Of a DNA stretch of 64,000 nt, positions 39,757-47,139 are shown piece by piece. The notes under the pieces are model-generated. The model was not told where the DNA came from. It was given only the letters and a program-made list of their open reading frames with translations, and ran no database searches. The position numbers and the translations under genes are program-made. Every line of letters begins with the position of its first letter. The first letter of the stretch is position 1. The stretch spans positions 434,001-498,000 of the forward strand of contig NZ_BHVZ01000001.1 in the NCBI RefSeq assembly GCF_003865035.1, in the 5' to 3' direction. Source of the stretch: Anaerotignum faecicola (GTDB lineage: Bacteria > Bacillota > Clostridia > Lachnospirales > Anaerotignaceae).

Positions 39757-40407
39757 ATGGGAAAAGATATCTGGAAACCGGGGACTGTCATTTATCCTGT
39801 CCCTGCCGTTATGGTCTCCTGCGGCACAATGGAGCAGAAAAATATCATCACCGTAGCATGGACAGGCACTGTCAACAGCGACCCTGCCATGACCTACGTT
39901 TCCATCCGTCCGAGCCGCCATTCCTACAATATCATCAAGGAAACGGGCGAATTTGTCATCAATCTGGTTACGGAAAGGCTAGCGTATGCCTGCGATTTCT
40001 GCGGCGTGCGCAGCGGCAGAGATTTGGATAAATTTGAAGCCATGCACCTCACCGCAAAGAAGGGCGAAAAGGTCAATGCACCCATCATTTATGAAAGCCC
40101 TGTAAATATCGAATGTAAGGTAAAGGAAATTATCCCCCTCGGCACGCATGATATGTTCCTCGCGGAGGTTGTTTCCGTGCAGGTCAGCGATGAATATTTA
40201 GATGAAACAGGCAAGTTCCATTTCGACCGTGCAAAGCCTATCTGCTACTCGCATGGCGCGTATTACGGTCTGGGCAGAAAAATCGGCACCTTCGGCTATT
40301 CCGTCCGCAAAAAAGAGGAAACCAAACCCGTCAAAAAACCCGAAAAAAAGCCTGCAAAGGGCAAAACGAAAAAATCATCCGTAAAGAAAAAATCAAAGAA
40401 AAAATAA
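39757..40407 (+). CDS. Flavin reductase family protein (flavoredoxin-like)
   Basis: 216 residues. The FMN-binding split-barrel is visible: PVPAVMVSCGTMEQKNIITV, WTGTVNSDPAMTYVSIRPSR and the GEFVINLVTERLAYACDFCG segment. Members bind FMN and pass electrons in anaerobes. After about residue 188 a very basic Lys-rich tail (PVKKPEKKPAKGKTKKSSVK and following) extends the protein beyond the usual family length; it may bind nucleic acid or acidic surfaces. Single plus-strand gene among minus-strand neighbours, with AAGGAG before the ATG. Confidence 0.9.
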   Translation: MGKDIWKPGTVIYPVPAVMVSCGTMEQKNIITVAWTGTVNSDPAMTYVSIRPSRHSYNIIKETGEFVINLVTERLAYACDFCGVRSGRDLDKFEAMHLTAKKGEKVNAPIIYESPVNIECKVKEIIPLGTHDMFLAEVVSVQVSDEYLDETGKFHFDRAKPICYSHGAYYGLGRKIGTFGYSVRKKEETKPVKKPEKKPAKGKTKKSSVKKKSKKK

Positions 40408-40411
40408 CAGC

Positions 40412-40453
40412 AAAAAGGTCTCTTGGATATTTCGTCCAAGAGACCTTTTATTT
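40412..40453. terminator. Bidirectional terminator between two converging genes
   Basis: AAAAGGTCTCTTGGA pairs with TCCAAGAGACCTTTT across a seven-base loop, with A and T runs on the two sides. It serves the plus-strand flavoredoxin gene and the minus-strand membrane protein gene whose stop codon it touches. Confidence 0.9.
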
Positions 40454-41201
40454 ATGCCGTTTCCTTGATTTCTGTTTTTTCTGTTTCTTCTGCTTTATCG
40501 GCATTTTCTGCTTCAACTTCTTCCGCTTCCGCCGTTTCTTCTGCTTCCTTTTCGGCTTCTGCCCCCAGAACCGCCTCCACCAGCTGTTCTACATTGCCTT
40601 CCTCCAGAGCAGTCTCCTCCACATCGGGTGCATCCGTCTCCGCAATGCCTGCCTCGGCATCCTTTCTGTCCTGCTCCTTCTGCAAAATATTTCTGCCGAC
40701 CATAAATAACAGCACTGCAATCACCGCAGGGGGAATTGCCGTCAATGCCATCCGCACCAGCCGTAGTTCCTCACTCCAGCGGAAGAACGGCAAAAATACG
40801 CCATAAATCATCGTATAAAGTGCCGCAAGCAGAATCAGCACGCCTGCCAGTGTTTTCTTTTCCTCAAAGCGCTTCAGCGGGTCGCTTTTCACAAACGCAA
40901 CCACCGTATCCCAGCAATCCTGGTCCTCAAATTCGCGGATTTCCTCAGGCAGCTTTGCAACATGGAAGGTATCGAAAAAGCAGTAGCACCAGATGACGGG
41001 CAGCAAAAACGCAAGGAATTTCCATCCAATCGTCAGCGTCAGCCCCGTAACCGCCGTAAAAAGCGCCATCACCATTGTCCCCTTCTTCATCATGCCGAAG
41101 TACATATAGCCACCGCCGGGCCAAAGGGCACAAAGAAATATCTGTATTTTTTCCTGTCGATATTCACTTGCCTTCCTCCTTATAAAATCCGCCTCGGACA
41201 A
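40452..41201 (-). CDS. Membrane protein with Glu-rich C-terminal tail (start uncertain)
   Basis: Up to 249 residues, unrecognised family. An N-terminal LWPGGGYMYFGMMKKGT followed by a membrane helix recalls TM2-type domains; two further helix pairs follow, then a tail of about 80 residues dominated by Glu and Ala. In this frame the only start before the first helix is a TTG at 41201 with no ribosome binding site. A strong AAGGAGG with a GTG at 41167 lies in the next frame and reads only 25 codons, joining this frame if one base is gained in a run of six A (41147-41152). See findings. It overlaps the upstream metallophosphoesterase gene. Confidence 0.7.
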   Translation of the reverse strand: MSEADFIRRKASEYRQEKIQIFLCALWPGGGYMYFGMMKKGTMVMALFTAVTGLTLTIGWKFLAFLLPVIWCYCFFDTFHVAKLPEEIREFEDQDCWDTVVAFVKSDPLKRFEEKKTLAGVLILLAALYTMIYGVFLPFFRWSEELRLVRMALTAIPPAVIAVLLFMVGRNILQKEQDRKDAEAGIAETDAPDVEETALEEGNVEQLVEAVLGAEAEKEAEETAEAEEVEAENADKAEETEKTEIKETA

Positions 41202-41869
41202 AACGCAATATAATCCGCCGCAATCAGCGCATAATCAATGCCTTCCCGTTTTCCTTCAAATGCCGTTTTATGGCTTGCCGCGCCATGCAGATGCCCATAA
41301 ATCACCTTTTTGACGGGATATTCCCGAAATAACGCCGTAAATGCAGAATCCTCCTGCTTATCATTCATCGGCGGAAAGTGCATCATCAGTATGATTTTTT
41401 CCGCACCATCGCGCATGGCGGCATCCAGAGACAGCCTGAGCCGCACCTGCTCCCTTTCATAAATCCTTTTATCCTGCTCCGTAAACTGCACATCATTCGG
41501 GCAAAGCCAGCCCCTTGTGCCGCAGATATGCCAATCCGCATACCGATCAAAATTGTTTTTCAGAAACCGCATTCCGGGGTATCTCGCCTCTAATTTTGAG
41601 GAGGATTTCCACCAGTAATCATGGTTGCCGCCAAGCAGAATTTTTCTCCCCGGCAGGCTGTAAATCACATCCAAATCCGCCGCCGCTTCATCAATCCGCA
41701 TCCCCCAGGAAAGGTCTCCCGGCAGAAGAACGGTATCTTCTTCGGTGATATACTTCTTCCAGCTTGCGATGATTTTTTCACTGTGATTCTTCCAGTTCTC
41801 CCCAAAAATATCCATGGGCTTATCCACGGAAAAGGCAAAATGCAGGTCTGCAATGGCAAAAAGTGCCAT
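41180..41869 (-). CDS. Metallophosphoesterase
   Basis: 229 residues of the calcineurin-like phosphoesterase fold. Metal ligands appear in ADLHFAF, LPGDLSWGM, LGGNHDYWW, MHFPPMND and YGHLHGAA, the complete set for a binuclear centre. Substrate unknown; close relatives are annotated only as phosphohydrolases. The ATG at 41869 gives MALFAIADLH with a purine-rich GGAAGAG upstream. Lies 16 bases after the alarmone synthetase gene, so probably co-transcribed. Confidence 0.9.
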   Translation of the reverse strand: MALFAIADLHFAFSVDKPMDIFGENWKNHSEKIIASWKKYITEEDTVLLPGDLSWGMRIDEAAADLDVIYSLPGRKILLGGNHDYWWKSSSKLEARYPGMRFLKNNFDRYADWHICGTRGWLCPNDVQFTEQDKRIYEREQVRLRLSLDAAMRDGAEKIILMMHFPPMNDKQEDSAFTALFREYPVKKVIYGHLHGAASHKTAFEGKREGIDYALIAADYIAFCPRRIL

Positions 41870-41885
41870 TTTCTCTCTTCCTTTC

Positions 41886-42677
41886 TTATATCCGATAAAC
41901 CTCCACCAGCACATTCAGCTTTTCGTTGAATTCGCGCAGTTTATCAATATCGTTGCTGTTCCATACATCCGAAAATTCCTTATTGATGGCGCTCATATCC
42001 TCCAGATTCAGCATAAAATGCAGCTTCTGGATGTTATCCAGAATATTCGAGGTCATCTTTCTGCGGATTTCATTCAGCCGCTGTGCATTCGTGATTTCCT
42101 CCCGAATCGTAGACATTTCCTGATCTAAGTGGAACGCCGCCTCCGCGCAGTTATGCAGTCTGTCCTGCAGCTCCTGCGGAATGTTGCCGCTGTATTTATA
42201 CCGCAGGGAATGCTCCGCCGTTGCCCAGAAATTCATTGCGTTTGTGCGAATCTGAATTTCCGCGAAAACCTCCTTCGGTCCCAGCGCCGTACTGAGCGGG
42301 TAGCGGATGATGATGTGGTAGCTGCGGTAGCCGCTCGCCTTTGTATTTGTTATGTAATCCTTCTCCTGCACGATGGTCATATCACGGCGGGAACGCACCA
42401 TATCAACCACCTTTTGGATATCCTCCACGAACTGGCAGAGAATACGAATGCCTGCGATATCCTCGATTTCCTCCTCGATATGCTCGGGTGCGATATGCTT
42501 TCTGCCTGCCTTATCCAGAATACTGGCAGGGGTTTTCAGCCTGCCCGTGACAGAATCGACAGGAGAATAAATGCCTAAATGTCGACATTCTTTATCCAGA
42601 TTTTTGAACTTCAGCAGCAGCTCCTCCACCGCCTGCTCATAGGGATAAAGTAATTCTTTCCAATTTATAATTTCCAA
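41886..42677 (-). CDS. Small alarmone (ppGpp) synthetase, RelQ/YjbM-like
   Basis: 263 residues with a single RelA/SpoT synthetase domain and no hydrolase, TGS or ACT domain. Motifs are EIEDIAGIRILCQFVEDI, DYITNTKASGYRSYHIIIRY and EIQIRTNAMNFWATAEHSL. It transfers pyrophosphate from ATP to GDP or GTP. The C-terminal helical part (about residues 180-263) resembles the oligomerising region of RelQ. Starts at a TTG seven bases after GGAGG. Confidence 0.9.
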   Translation of the reverse strand: MEIINWKELLYPYEQAVEELLLKFKNLDKECRHLGIYSPVDSVTGRLKTPASILDKAGRKHIAPEHIEEEIEDIAGIRILCQFVEDIQKVVDMVRSRRDMTIVQEKDYITNTKASGYRSYHIIIRYPLSTALGPKEVFAEIQIRTNAMNFWATAEHSLRYKYSGNIPQELQDRLHNCAEAAFHLDQEMSTIREEITNAQRLNEIRRKMTSNILDNIQKLHFMLNLEDMSAINKEFSDVWNSNDIDKLREFNEKLNVLVEVYRI

Positions 42678-42798
42678 AGGGGTTCCTCCTTCGACTAAAT
42701 TGCCATATCTCTTCTATTTTATTGTACTACAAAATCCTGCGGCTATGCAACGGGAGATTCTTTGAAACTAGGCGAAAATATGCCAAAATTCAGCAGCT

Positions 42799-42888
42799 GT
42801 CCACAGGGTGTCCACTTTTGCGGACTTATGGACAGAGTGGACACCGAGTGGACACATCTTTTCAGCCGTTTTTGCAGATGTGTCCACT
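42799..42888. repeat. Four copies of GTGTCCACT in two inverted pairs
   Basis: The 9-mer occurs at 42808-42816 and 42880-42888, and as AGTGGACAC at 42836-42844 and 42847-42855; TGTCCACAG lies just before. The inner-right pair extends to a perfect 13-base stem, AGTGGACACATCT (42847-42859) with AGATGTGTCCACT (42876-42888). It lies in the 255-base gap between ptsI and the alarmone synthetase gene. A direct repeat TTCGATTTCAGC follows at about 42911-42935. Confidence 0.7.
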
Positions 42889-42932
42889 GTGTTTTTCCAC
42901 TGATTTTCCACTTCGATTTCAGCATTTCGATT

Positions 42933-44609
42933 TCAGCGTTCCAGTAACCCCCTGACCTCTTTTTCCGTTCCTGCCGCCAGAGCCCTTCGCGCAAGCTCCG
43001 CAGCCTGCTTTGCGGCAAGCCCCCGCACCTGATAGCGCACCGCCGCAATTTCATTAGATGCCATGCTGAATTCATCCAGACCCATGCCAAGAAGGAGCGG
43101 CACCGCTCTTGCATCTGCCGCAAATTCGCCGCACATCCCAACCTCCTTGCCCTCCTTATGCCCTGCCGCGATTACCTTTGCCACCGCACGCAGCACCGCA
43201 GGATGAAAGGGGCTATAAAGCTTGGTCAGCTTTTGGTTGCCGCGATCTGCCGCAAGGATATACTGTGTTAAATCATTCGTGCCGATGCTGAAAAAATCAG
43301 CCTCCTTCGCCAATTCCTCCGCTATAAAAGCCGCCGCCGGCGTTTCTACCATGATGCCCGTGCTGATGCTTTCCCGAAACAGCAGCTTTCGCTCGCGCAG
43401 CTCCGCCTTACATTCCTCCAAAATGGCATTTGCTTTACGAAATTCCTCTACGGAAACAATCATGGGGTACATGATGCGGATATCCCCGAAGGCAGCGGCA
43501 CGCAGGATCGCCTTCAGCTGTGTTTTGAACACATCGCGCATATCCAGACAGAAGCGAATGGCGCGCCACCCCAGAAACGGATTTTCTTCCTTTTCAAACT
43601 GATAATACGGCAGGTTTTTATCCCCACCGATATCCAAGGTGCGAATGGTAATCGGCTTTTTCAGCATTTCCGCCGCCTGCTTATAAATTTCAAACTGCTC
43701 CTGCTCTGTCGGGAAGCGGCTGCTTTCCATATATAAAAACTCACTGCGGAACAGACCGATGCCCTCCGCGCCATGCTTTTTCGCCAGTTCAATATCTCTG
43801 AGACTGCCTGCATTGGCAAAAAGCACGACCTGCCGCCCATCCGTTGTAGCAGCAGGCAGGCGGTTCATTTCCTTCAGCTTCCGCTTCACTTCCTTTTCCG
43901 CCTGCTGCTTTTCCTGATACGCCGCCTGCGTTTTGGCATCGGGAGAAAAAATCAGCCGTCCCTCCTTTCCATCCAGAATGACGGCTTCGCCCTCCCGTAC
44001 CTTTTTCAGAATCCCTTCCATCCCCAGAAGGGCAGGGATTTCCAGACTGCGCGCCAGAATGGCAACGTGGCTGGTCGTGCCGCCCTTTTCCGTCACCATC
44101 CCTCGGATGTATCGAAAATCCATCTGAGCGGTATCGGAGGGATGGAGCTCCTCTGCAAAAAGAATGGCCTTCTCGGTGATATTCCGAAGGGAGGTCTCCG
44201 AGACTCCCTTGAGTGCCGCCATCATCCGGCGGCATACATCACGCACATCTGCCGCACGCTCGCGCAGATAGGCATCCTCCAGACTTTCGAGCATCCCGGA
44301 AAGCTCCTCTGTTTCCTCCTCCAACGCCCACTCCGCATTTTTCCCTGCAGCAATTTTTTCTTCCACGCCCTGCAAAAGCGTTGCATCCTCCGCCATATCC
44401 AGATGGGCGGCAAAAATAGCGTTTGTTCGTGCAAGCGGGCGCAGTGACTCCCTCACCTGCTCCGCCGCCCGCCGAAATGCTGCCTGCTCCTTCTCCGCCT
44501 CTGCCGCAGTGATTTCACGCCGCTCCGCCGCCAAATCCGGCTGCTTCAGCAAAACAGCCTTTCCGATGGCAATGCCGCCGCTCTGCGGCTCCGTTCTGAT
44601 TTCTTCCAT
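42933..44609 (-). CDS. ptsI: PTS enzyme I (phosphoenolpyruvate-protein phosphotransferase)
   Basis: 558 residues. Takes phosphate from PEP onto a histidine and passes it to HPr. The phosphorylated His is in GGTTSHVAILARSLEIPA; the PEP-binding barrel contains FRSEFLYMESSRFPTEQEQF, PITIRTLDIGGDKNLPY, and FFSIGTNDLTQYILAADRGN, and the C-terminal Cys in GMCGEFAADARAVPLLLGMG is conserved. Shorter than E. coli EI by about 17 residues but domain-complete. The ATG at 44609 follows GGAGGG. The long upstream frame reads through HPr in another frame and is not coding. Confidence 0.96.
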   Translation of the reverse strand: MEEIRTEPQSGGIAIGKAVLLKQPDLAAERREITAAEAEKEQAAFRRAAEQVRESLRPLARTNAIFAAHLDMAEDATLLQGVEEKIAAGKNAEWALEEETEELSGMLESLEDAYLRERAADVRDVCRRMMAALKGVSETSLRNITEKAILFAEELHPSDTAQMDFRYIRGMVTEKGGTTSHVAILARSLEIPALLGMEGILKKVREGEAVILDGKEGRLIFSPDAKTQAAYQEKQQAEKEVKRKLKEMNRLPAATTDGRQVVLFANAGSLRDIELAKKHGAEGIGLFRSEFLYMESSRFPTEQEQFEIYKQAAEMLKKPITIRTLDIGGDKNLPYYQFEKEENPFLGWRAIRFCLDMRDVFKTQLKAILRAAAFGDIRIMYPMIVSVEEFRKANAILEECKAELRERKLLFRESISTGIMVETPAAAFIAEELAKEADFFSIGTNDLTQYILAADRGNQKLTKLYSPFHPAVLRAVAKVIAAGHKEGKEVGMCGEFAADARAVPLLLGMGLDEFSMASNEIAAVRYQVRGLAAKQAAELARRALAAGTEKEVRGLLER

Positions 44610-44610
44610 G

Positions 44611-44637
44611 CTTATCCCTCCAGACTTATCCCTCCAG
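44611..44637 (-). repeat. Tandem duplication containing the ptsH stop and ptsI ribosome binding site
   Basis: CTGGAGGGATAAG occurs twice on the minus strand, at 44637-44625 and 44623-44611, one base apart. The first copy encodes the end of HPr (ILEG-stop); the second supplies the Shine-Dalgarno for ptsI. Confidence 0.8.
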
Positions 44638-44886
44638 AATCGCCAGAAAGGCTTCCAGTTTTTCCACAGAATGCTTATCCCCTTCGCCATCCGCAGAAAG
44701 CACAAGCTCGCTGCCCTCCTTTGCCCCCAACGCAAGAAGCTGCAGGATACTGTCTGCCGCGGCTTTTTTGCCGTTATGCTCCAAATAAACCCTGCAGGGC
44801 AATTCCTTCGCGAAGGCAACCAGCTCCGATGCCGGACGCGCATGCAGCCCCGTCCGATTTTTTAAAACCACTTTTCGTTCTATCAT
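44626..44886 (-). CDS. ptsH: PTS phosphocarrier protein HPr
   Basis: 86 residues. The active His15 lies in TGLHARPAS, and regulatory Ser46 in AAADSILQLLALGA is present, so HPr kinase control of carbon catabolite repression is likely (the kinase gene is not in this window). The ATG at 44886 follows GGGAGGG; longer in-frame starts lack similarity. Followed by ptsI after 16 bases. Confidence 0.96.
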   Translation of the reverse strand: MIERKVVLKNRTGLHARPASELVAFAKELPCRVYLEHNGKKAAADSILQLLALGAKEGSELVLSADGEGDKHSVEKLEAFLAILEG

Positions 44887-44947
44887 TTCTTTTCCCTCCC
44901 GAAAATCATTTTTCTTAGTTTCTCTGCTTTCCCGAAAAATATGAGCC

Positions 44948-44975
44948 ATTCTCAAGGAAGCGGCTTTTTGAGAAT
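44948..44975. other. Inverted repeat between the ptsH and DUF2325 divergent genes
   Basis: ATTCTCAA and TTGAGAAT pair perfectly across a 12-base centre, followed on the plus strand by CTTTTTC. It lies in the divergent region upstream of ptsH, where it may be an operator or hairpin; no convincing ptsH promoter was seen. Confidence 0.4.
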
Positions 44976-45004
44976 CTTTTTCACATAAATTCCCTAGGAA
45001 TTGC

Positions 45005-45062
45005 TTGACATTCTTTTTTCCGCATGCTATGATAGGCGCATAAGTTAGTTACGGCTAACTAA
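45005..45062 (+). promoter_or_regulatory. Promoter and DtxR/IdeR-like operator of the DUF2325-DUF3793-flavodoxin operon
   Basis: TTGACA (45005-45010) and TATGAT (45028-45033) with a 17-base spacer form a strong promoter. Twelve bases after the -10 is TTAGTTACGGCTAACTAA (45045-45062), a perfect 7-base inverted repeat resembling the iron-regulator consensus TTAGGTTAGCCTAACCTAA. Placement over the transcription start fits metal-dependent repression. Confidence 0.75.
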
Positions 45063-45084
45063 TCTTTGAAAGGAGGTCATCCTC

Positions 45085-45369
45085 ATGAGCGTTGTCATTG
45101 TAGGCGGACATGACAGAATGGTTCGTCAATACATGGATATCTGTAAAAAATTCAACTGTAAAGGAAAAGTATTTACACAGCTACCCGGCAATTTCAAGGG
45201 ACAGATTGGTCAGGCGGATTTGATTATCCTTTTCACCAGCACTGTTTCCCACATCATGGTAAACGGCGCAGTACAGGAGGCAGAAAAAAACAATATTACC
45301 ATTGAGCGCAGCCACAGCAGTTCTTCTTCTGCATTAAAGCGTATTTTGGGTCAATATTGTTGTGCCTGA
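45085..45369 (+). CDS. DUF2325 domain-containing protein
   Basis: 94 residues. VVIVGGHDRMVRQYMDICKK and ADLIILFTSTVSHIMVNGAV, followed by IERSHSSSSSALKRIL, match the small DUF2325 family. The fold looks Rossmann-like, and the end is Cys-rich (QYCCA). The biochemical role is unknown. Its position beside iron genes under an iron-type operator suggests a part in metal homeostasis, which is inference. AAGGAGG precedes the ATG. Confidence 0.85.
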   Translation: MSVVIVGGHDRMVRQYMDICKKFNCKGKVFTQLPGNFKGQIGQADLIILFTSTVSHIMVNGAVQEAEKNNITIERSHSSSSSALKRILGQYCCA

Positions 45370-45387
45370 GTTATATGTTTCACCAAA

Positions 45388-45405
45388 AGTTAGCAATAGC
45401 TAACT
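45388..45405 (+). promoter_or_regulatory. Internal TTAG-type inverted repeat before the DUF3793 gene
   Basis: AGTTAGCAATAGCTAACT is a perfect 7-base inverted repeat with a 4-base centre, ending five bases before the AAGGAGG of the next gene. Same core as the other operators in this island; it could also form an RNA hairpin close to the ribosome binding site. Confidence 0.6.
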
Positions 45406-45421
45406 AATAAGGAGGTATTTC

Positions 45422-46012
45422 ATGTCTGATTTTGAAAAAGACCTGTTATATTTTGCCTCCCCCGCCCTTTTGGGCAGAAAGCAGGCAAATCTGTTTTCCT
45501 TTTCGATCAACTGCCTGACAGACTATCGCAAGGAAATCGACAGATATAAAAAAGAGCTTGCCCCCCTGGGCATTTCCGTTGAATATCTTTACTGCAAAAA
45601 ACAGCGGGTATATCTTCTTGTTTACCGCAAGGATATGATGCTGCATTATTTCAAGCAGCCCGCTGTAAAGGAATTCCTCATCAAGCAGGGCTACCCCAAA
45701 ACGCCGGATGAGGAAGCCTCCCTTTATGAAACCCTGTGCATCCTGCGCAAGCGTATCATTCAGGGCGCAGAATTTCCGCACGAGATCGGGTTCTTCTTCG
45801 GCTACCCCGCAGAGGACGTTTTCGCATTCATTCGCGAAAAAGGGCATAACTACAAGCTGGTTGGCGACTGGAAGGTTTACGGCGACGGCAAGGCCGCCCT
45901 GCATACATTCCGCAGCTATGCCAGATGCAGAAAAAGACTCTTGGAGCAAGCTTCCGCAGGTGCAGATATTGTGTCTCTTTTGACACCGGCACGCACCGGC
46001 GCAGCGATATAA
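45422..46012 (+). CDS. DUF3793 family protein
   Basis: 196 residues. The segment FPHEIGFFFGYPAEDVFAFI, then YKLVGDWKVYGDGKAALHTF and SYARCRKRLL, matches the DUF3793 family found in anaerobic Firmicutes, commonly near iron-uptake or flavodoxin genes. No catalytic motif or membrane segment is seen; the conserved Cys is in the RSYARC motif. Function unknown. It is the middle gene of the plus-strand operon, followed by a flavodoxin. Confidence 0.88.
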   Translation: MSDFEKDLLYFASPALLGRKQANLFSFSINCLTDYRKEIDRYKKELAPLGISVEYLYCKKQRVYLLVYRKDMMLHYFKQPAVKEFLIKQGYPKTPDEEASLYETLCILRKRIIQGAEFPHEIGFFFGYPAEDVFAFIREKGHNYKLVGDWKVYGDGKAALHTFRSYARCRKRLLEQASAGADIVSLLTPARTGAAI

Positions 46013-46059
46013 AAAACACAATTACATCTCAAAAATTACATCTTAGGAGGCAAAACATT

Positions 46060-46473
46060 ATGAAAAAAGCAGTTATCTATTGGAGCGGCACAGGCAACAC
46101 AGCAGCAATGGCAAGTGCAATCGCAGCAGGTATGGGCGAAGGCACAGAGCTGTACTCCGTAGATCAGTTCACAGGCGATATTGCAGAATATGACAAAATC
46201 GCTTTCGGCTGCCCCGCAATGGGTGACGAAGTTCTGGAAGAAGGCGAATTTGATCCCTTCTTCTCCTCTATCGAAGGCAAGCTGGGCGGCAAAAAGGTTG
46301 CTCTGTTTGGTTCCTACGGTTGGGGCGACGGACAGTGGATGCGCGACTGGGCAGAAAGAACAACAAAAACAGGCGCGAACCTGTATGACGATGGTCTGAT
46401 GGTAAACGGTTTCCCCGATGCTGATGCAAAAGTGCAGTGCACAGCATTCGGCGAAGGCTTCGGCGCATACTAA
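46060..46473 (+). CDS. Flavodoxin
   Basis: 137 residues. The FMN phosphate loop is WSGTGNTAAMA near the start, with the flavin ring loops in AFGCPAMGDEVLEE and FGSYGWGDGQWMRDW. A short-chain flavodoxin that can replace ferredoxin when iron is scarce. AGGAGG lies nine bases before the ATG at 46060. Its place in an operon with an iron-type operator fits that role well. Confidence 0.95.
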   Translation: MKKAVIYWSGTGNTAAMASAIAAGMGEGTELYSVDQFTGDIAEYDKIAFGCPAMGDEVLEEGEFDPFFSSIEGKLGGKKVALFGSYGWGDGQWMRDWAERTTKTGANLYDDGLMVNGFPDADAKVQCTAFGEGFGAY

Positions 46474-46563
46474 TTCGTTAGATAGCATCTGACTCAGATG
46501 TTTCTATAAAAAAACTCCTCAAATAAACTCTCTTAAATTTAAACTCTATTATCTCTCTAAAAA

Positions 46564-46592
46564 CGAAAACGAGTCCAAATGGGCTCGTTTTT
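46564..46592 (+). terminator. Terminator after the flavodoxin gene
   Basis: AAAACGAG and CTCGTTTT pair (with inner CC/GG) around a short AAAT-type loop, followed by T residues, about 90 bases after the flavodoxin stop. Confidence 0.8.
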
Positions 46593-46595
46593 GTT

Positions 46596-46888
46596 ATGCT
46601 TTTTTCGGGATGCTCTCCCCTGCTCATGCTCCCACCCTCTTTAACTTCCCTGCTCTTCGCGCTTTGGGGCGGTGTACTGGATCGGTGGTGGTGTTCTTCC
46701 CTCTTGTTCCGCTGCGAAAGAGGTATAATGTTTTGGATGATTGGGATGGGGATTTATTCAGCCTCCCTGCGGCTGTCAGAGAGACTTTTGGGTTTGGATG
46801 ACTGCGAAGTCGGGTTGCGCCGAGAACGCCTGTCAGAGAGGGAATTACAGCGCGGACAGGGCGTGCCTTCTCTGCAAAACGGACATAT
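46596..46888. other. Unassigned 293-base region with a direct repeat
   Basis: No gene can be supported, although frames are open on both strands. CTGTCAGAGAG occurs twice, at 46773-46783 and 46830-46840. Base composition is more GC-rich than adjacent intergenic DNA, and TATAATG at about 46725 could start a plus-strand transcript. It may be a non-coding RNA or a dispersed repeat. Confidence 0.35.
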
Positions 46889-46922
46889 AAAATGCCCCTC
46901 ACAGGAAATTCCTGCAAGGGGC
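46889..46922 (-). terminator. Terminator of the feoA1-feoB1 operon
   Basis: GCCCCTTGCAGGA and TCCTGTGAGGGGC pair around a four-base loop with a T-rich tail on the minus strand, 18 bases after the Cys-rich peptide gene. Confidence 0.8.
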
Positions 46923-46940
46923 GGAGAGAGGATTCGATAT

Positions 46941-47114
46941 TTATTTTTCTGTATGACAGTCACAGCTGTGGTCAGAATCACCGGGGTGATGCTTCTGGCA
47001 ACGTGTGGAATAGGGGCAACCTACGCATGCACCTTTCTTTTTCTCTTTTCTGATGTAGAACAATGCTGCACCAATAATAATTACCACTAATAAACCAACG
47101 ATAATATCTATCAT
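46941..47114 (-). CDS. FeoB-associated Cys-rich membrane protein (copy 1)
   Basis: 57 residues, starting at an ATG behind GGAG. One N-terminal membrane helix (IIVGLLVVIIIGAALFYI), a basic stop-transfer stretch, then a Cys/His-rich tail with GACVGCPYSTRC and CDCHTEK. This is the form of the small FeoB-associated proteins that often follow feoB in Firmicutes, possibly a metal-sensing partner analogous to FeoC. It lies 25 bases after feoB1. Confidence 0.88.
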   Translation of the reverse strand: MIDIIVGLLVVIIIGAALFYIRKEKKKGACVGCPYSTRCQKHHPGDSDHSCDCHTEK

Positions 47115-47139
47115 ACTTATGACTCCTTTTTATGCGAAC

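Noticed and set aside
42799..42910. DnaA-box cluster or replication origin
   Set aside because: The TGTCCACT/TTTTCCAC repeats differ from TTATCCACA at key bases, there is no AT-rich unwinding region, and no dnaA or dnaN gene is nearby.
46596..47090. 164-codon plus-strand frame over the gap and the Cys-rich peptide
   Set aside because: It overlaps the terminator and the small FeoB-associated gene on the other strand and has no recognisable domain or ribosome binding site.
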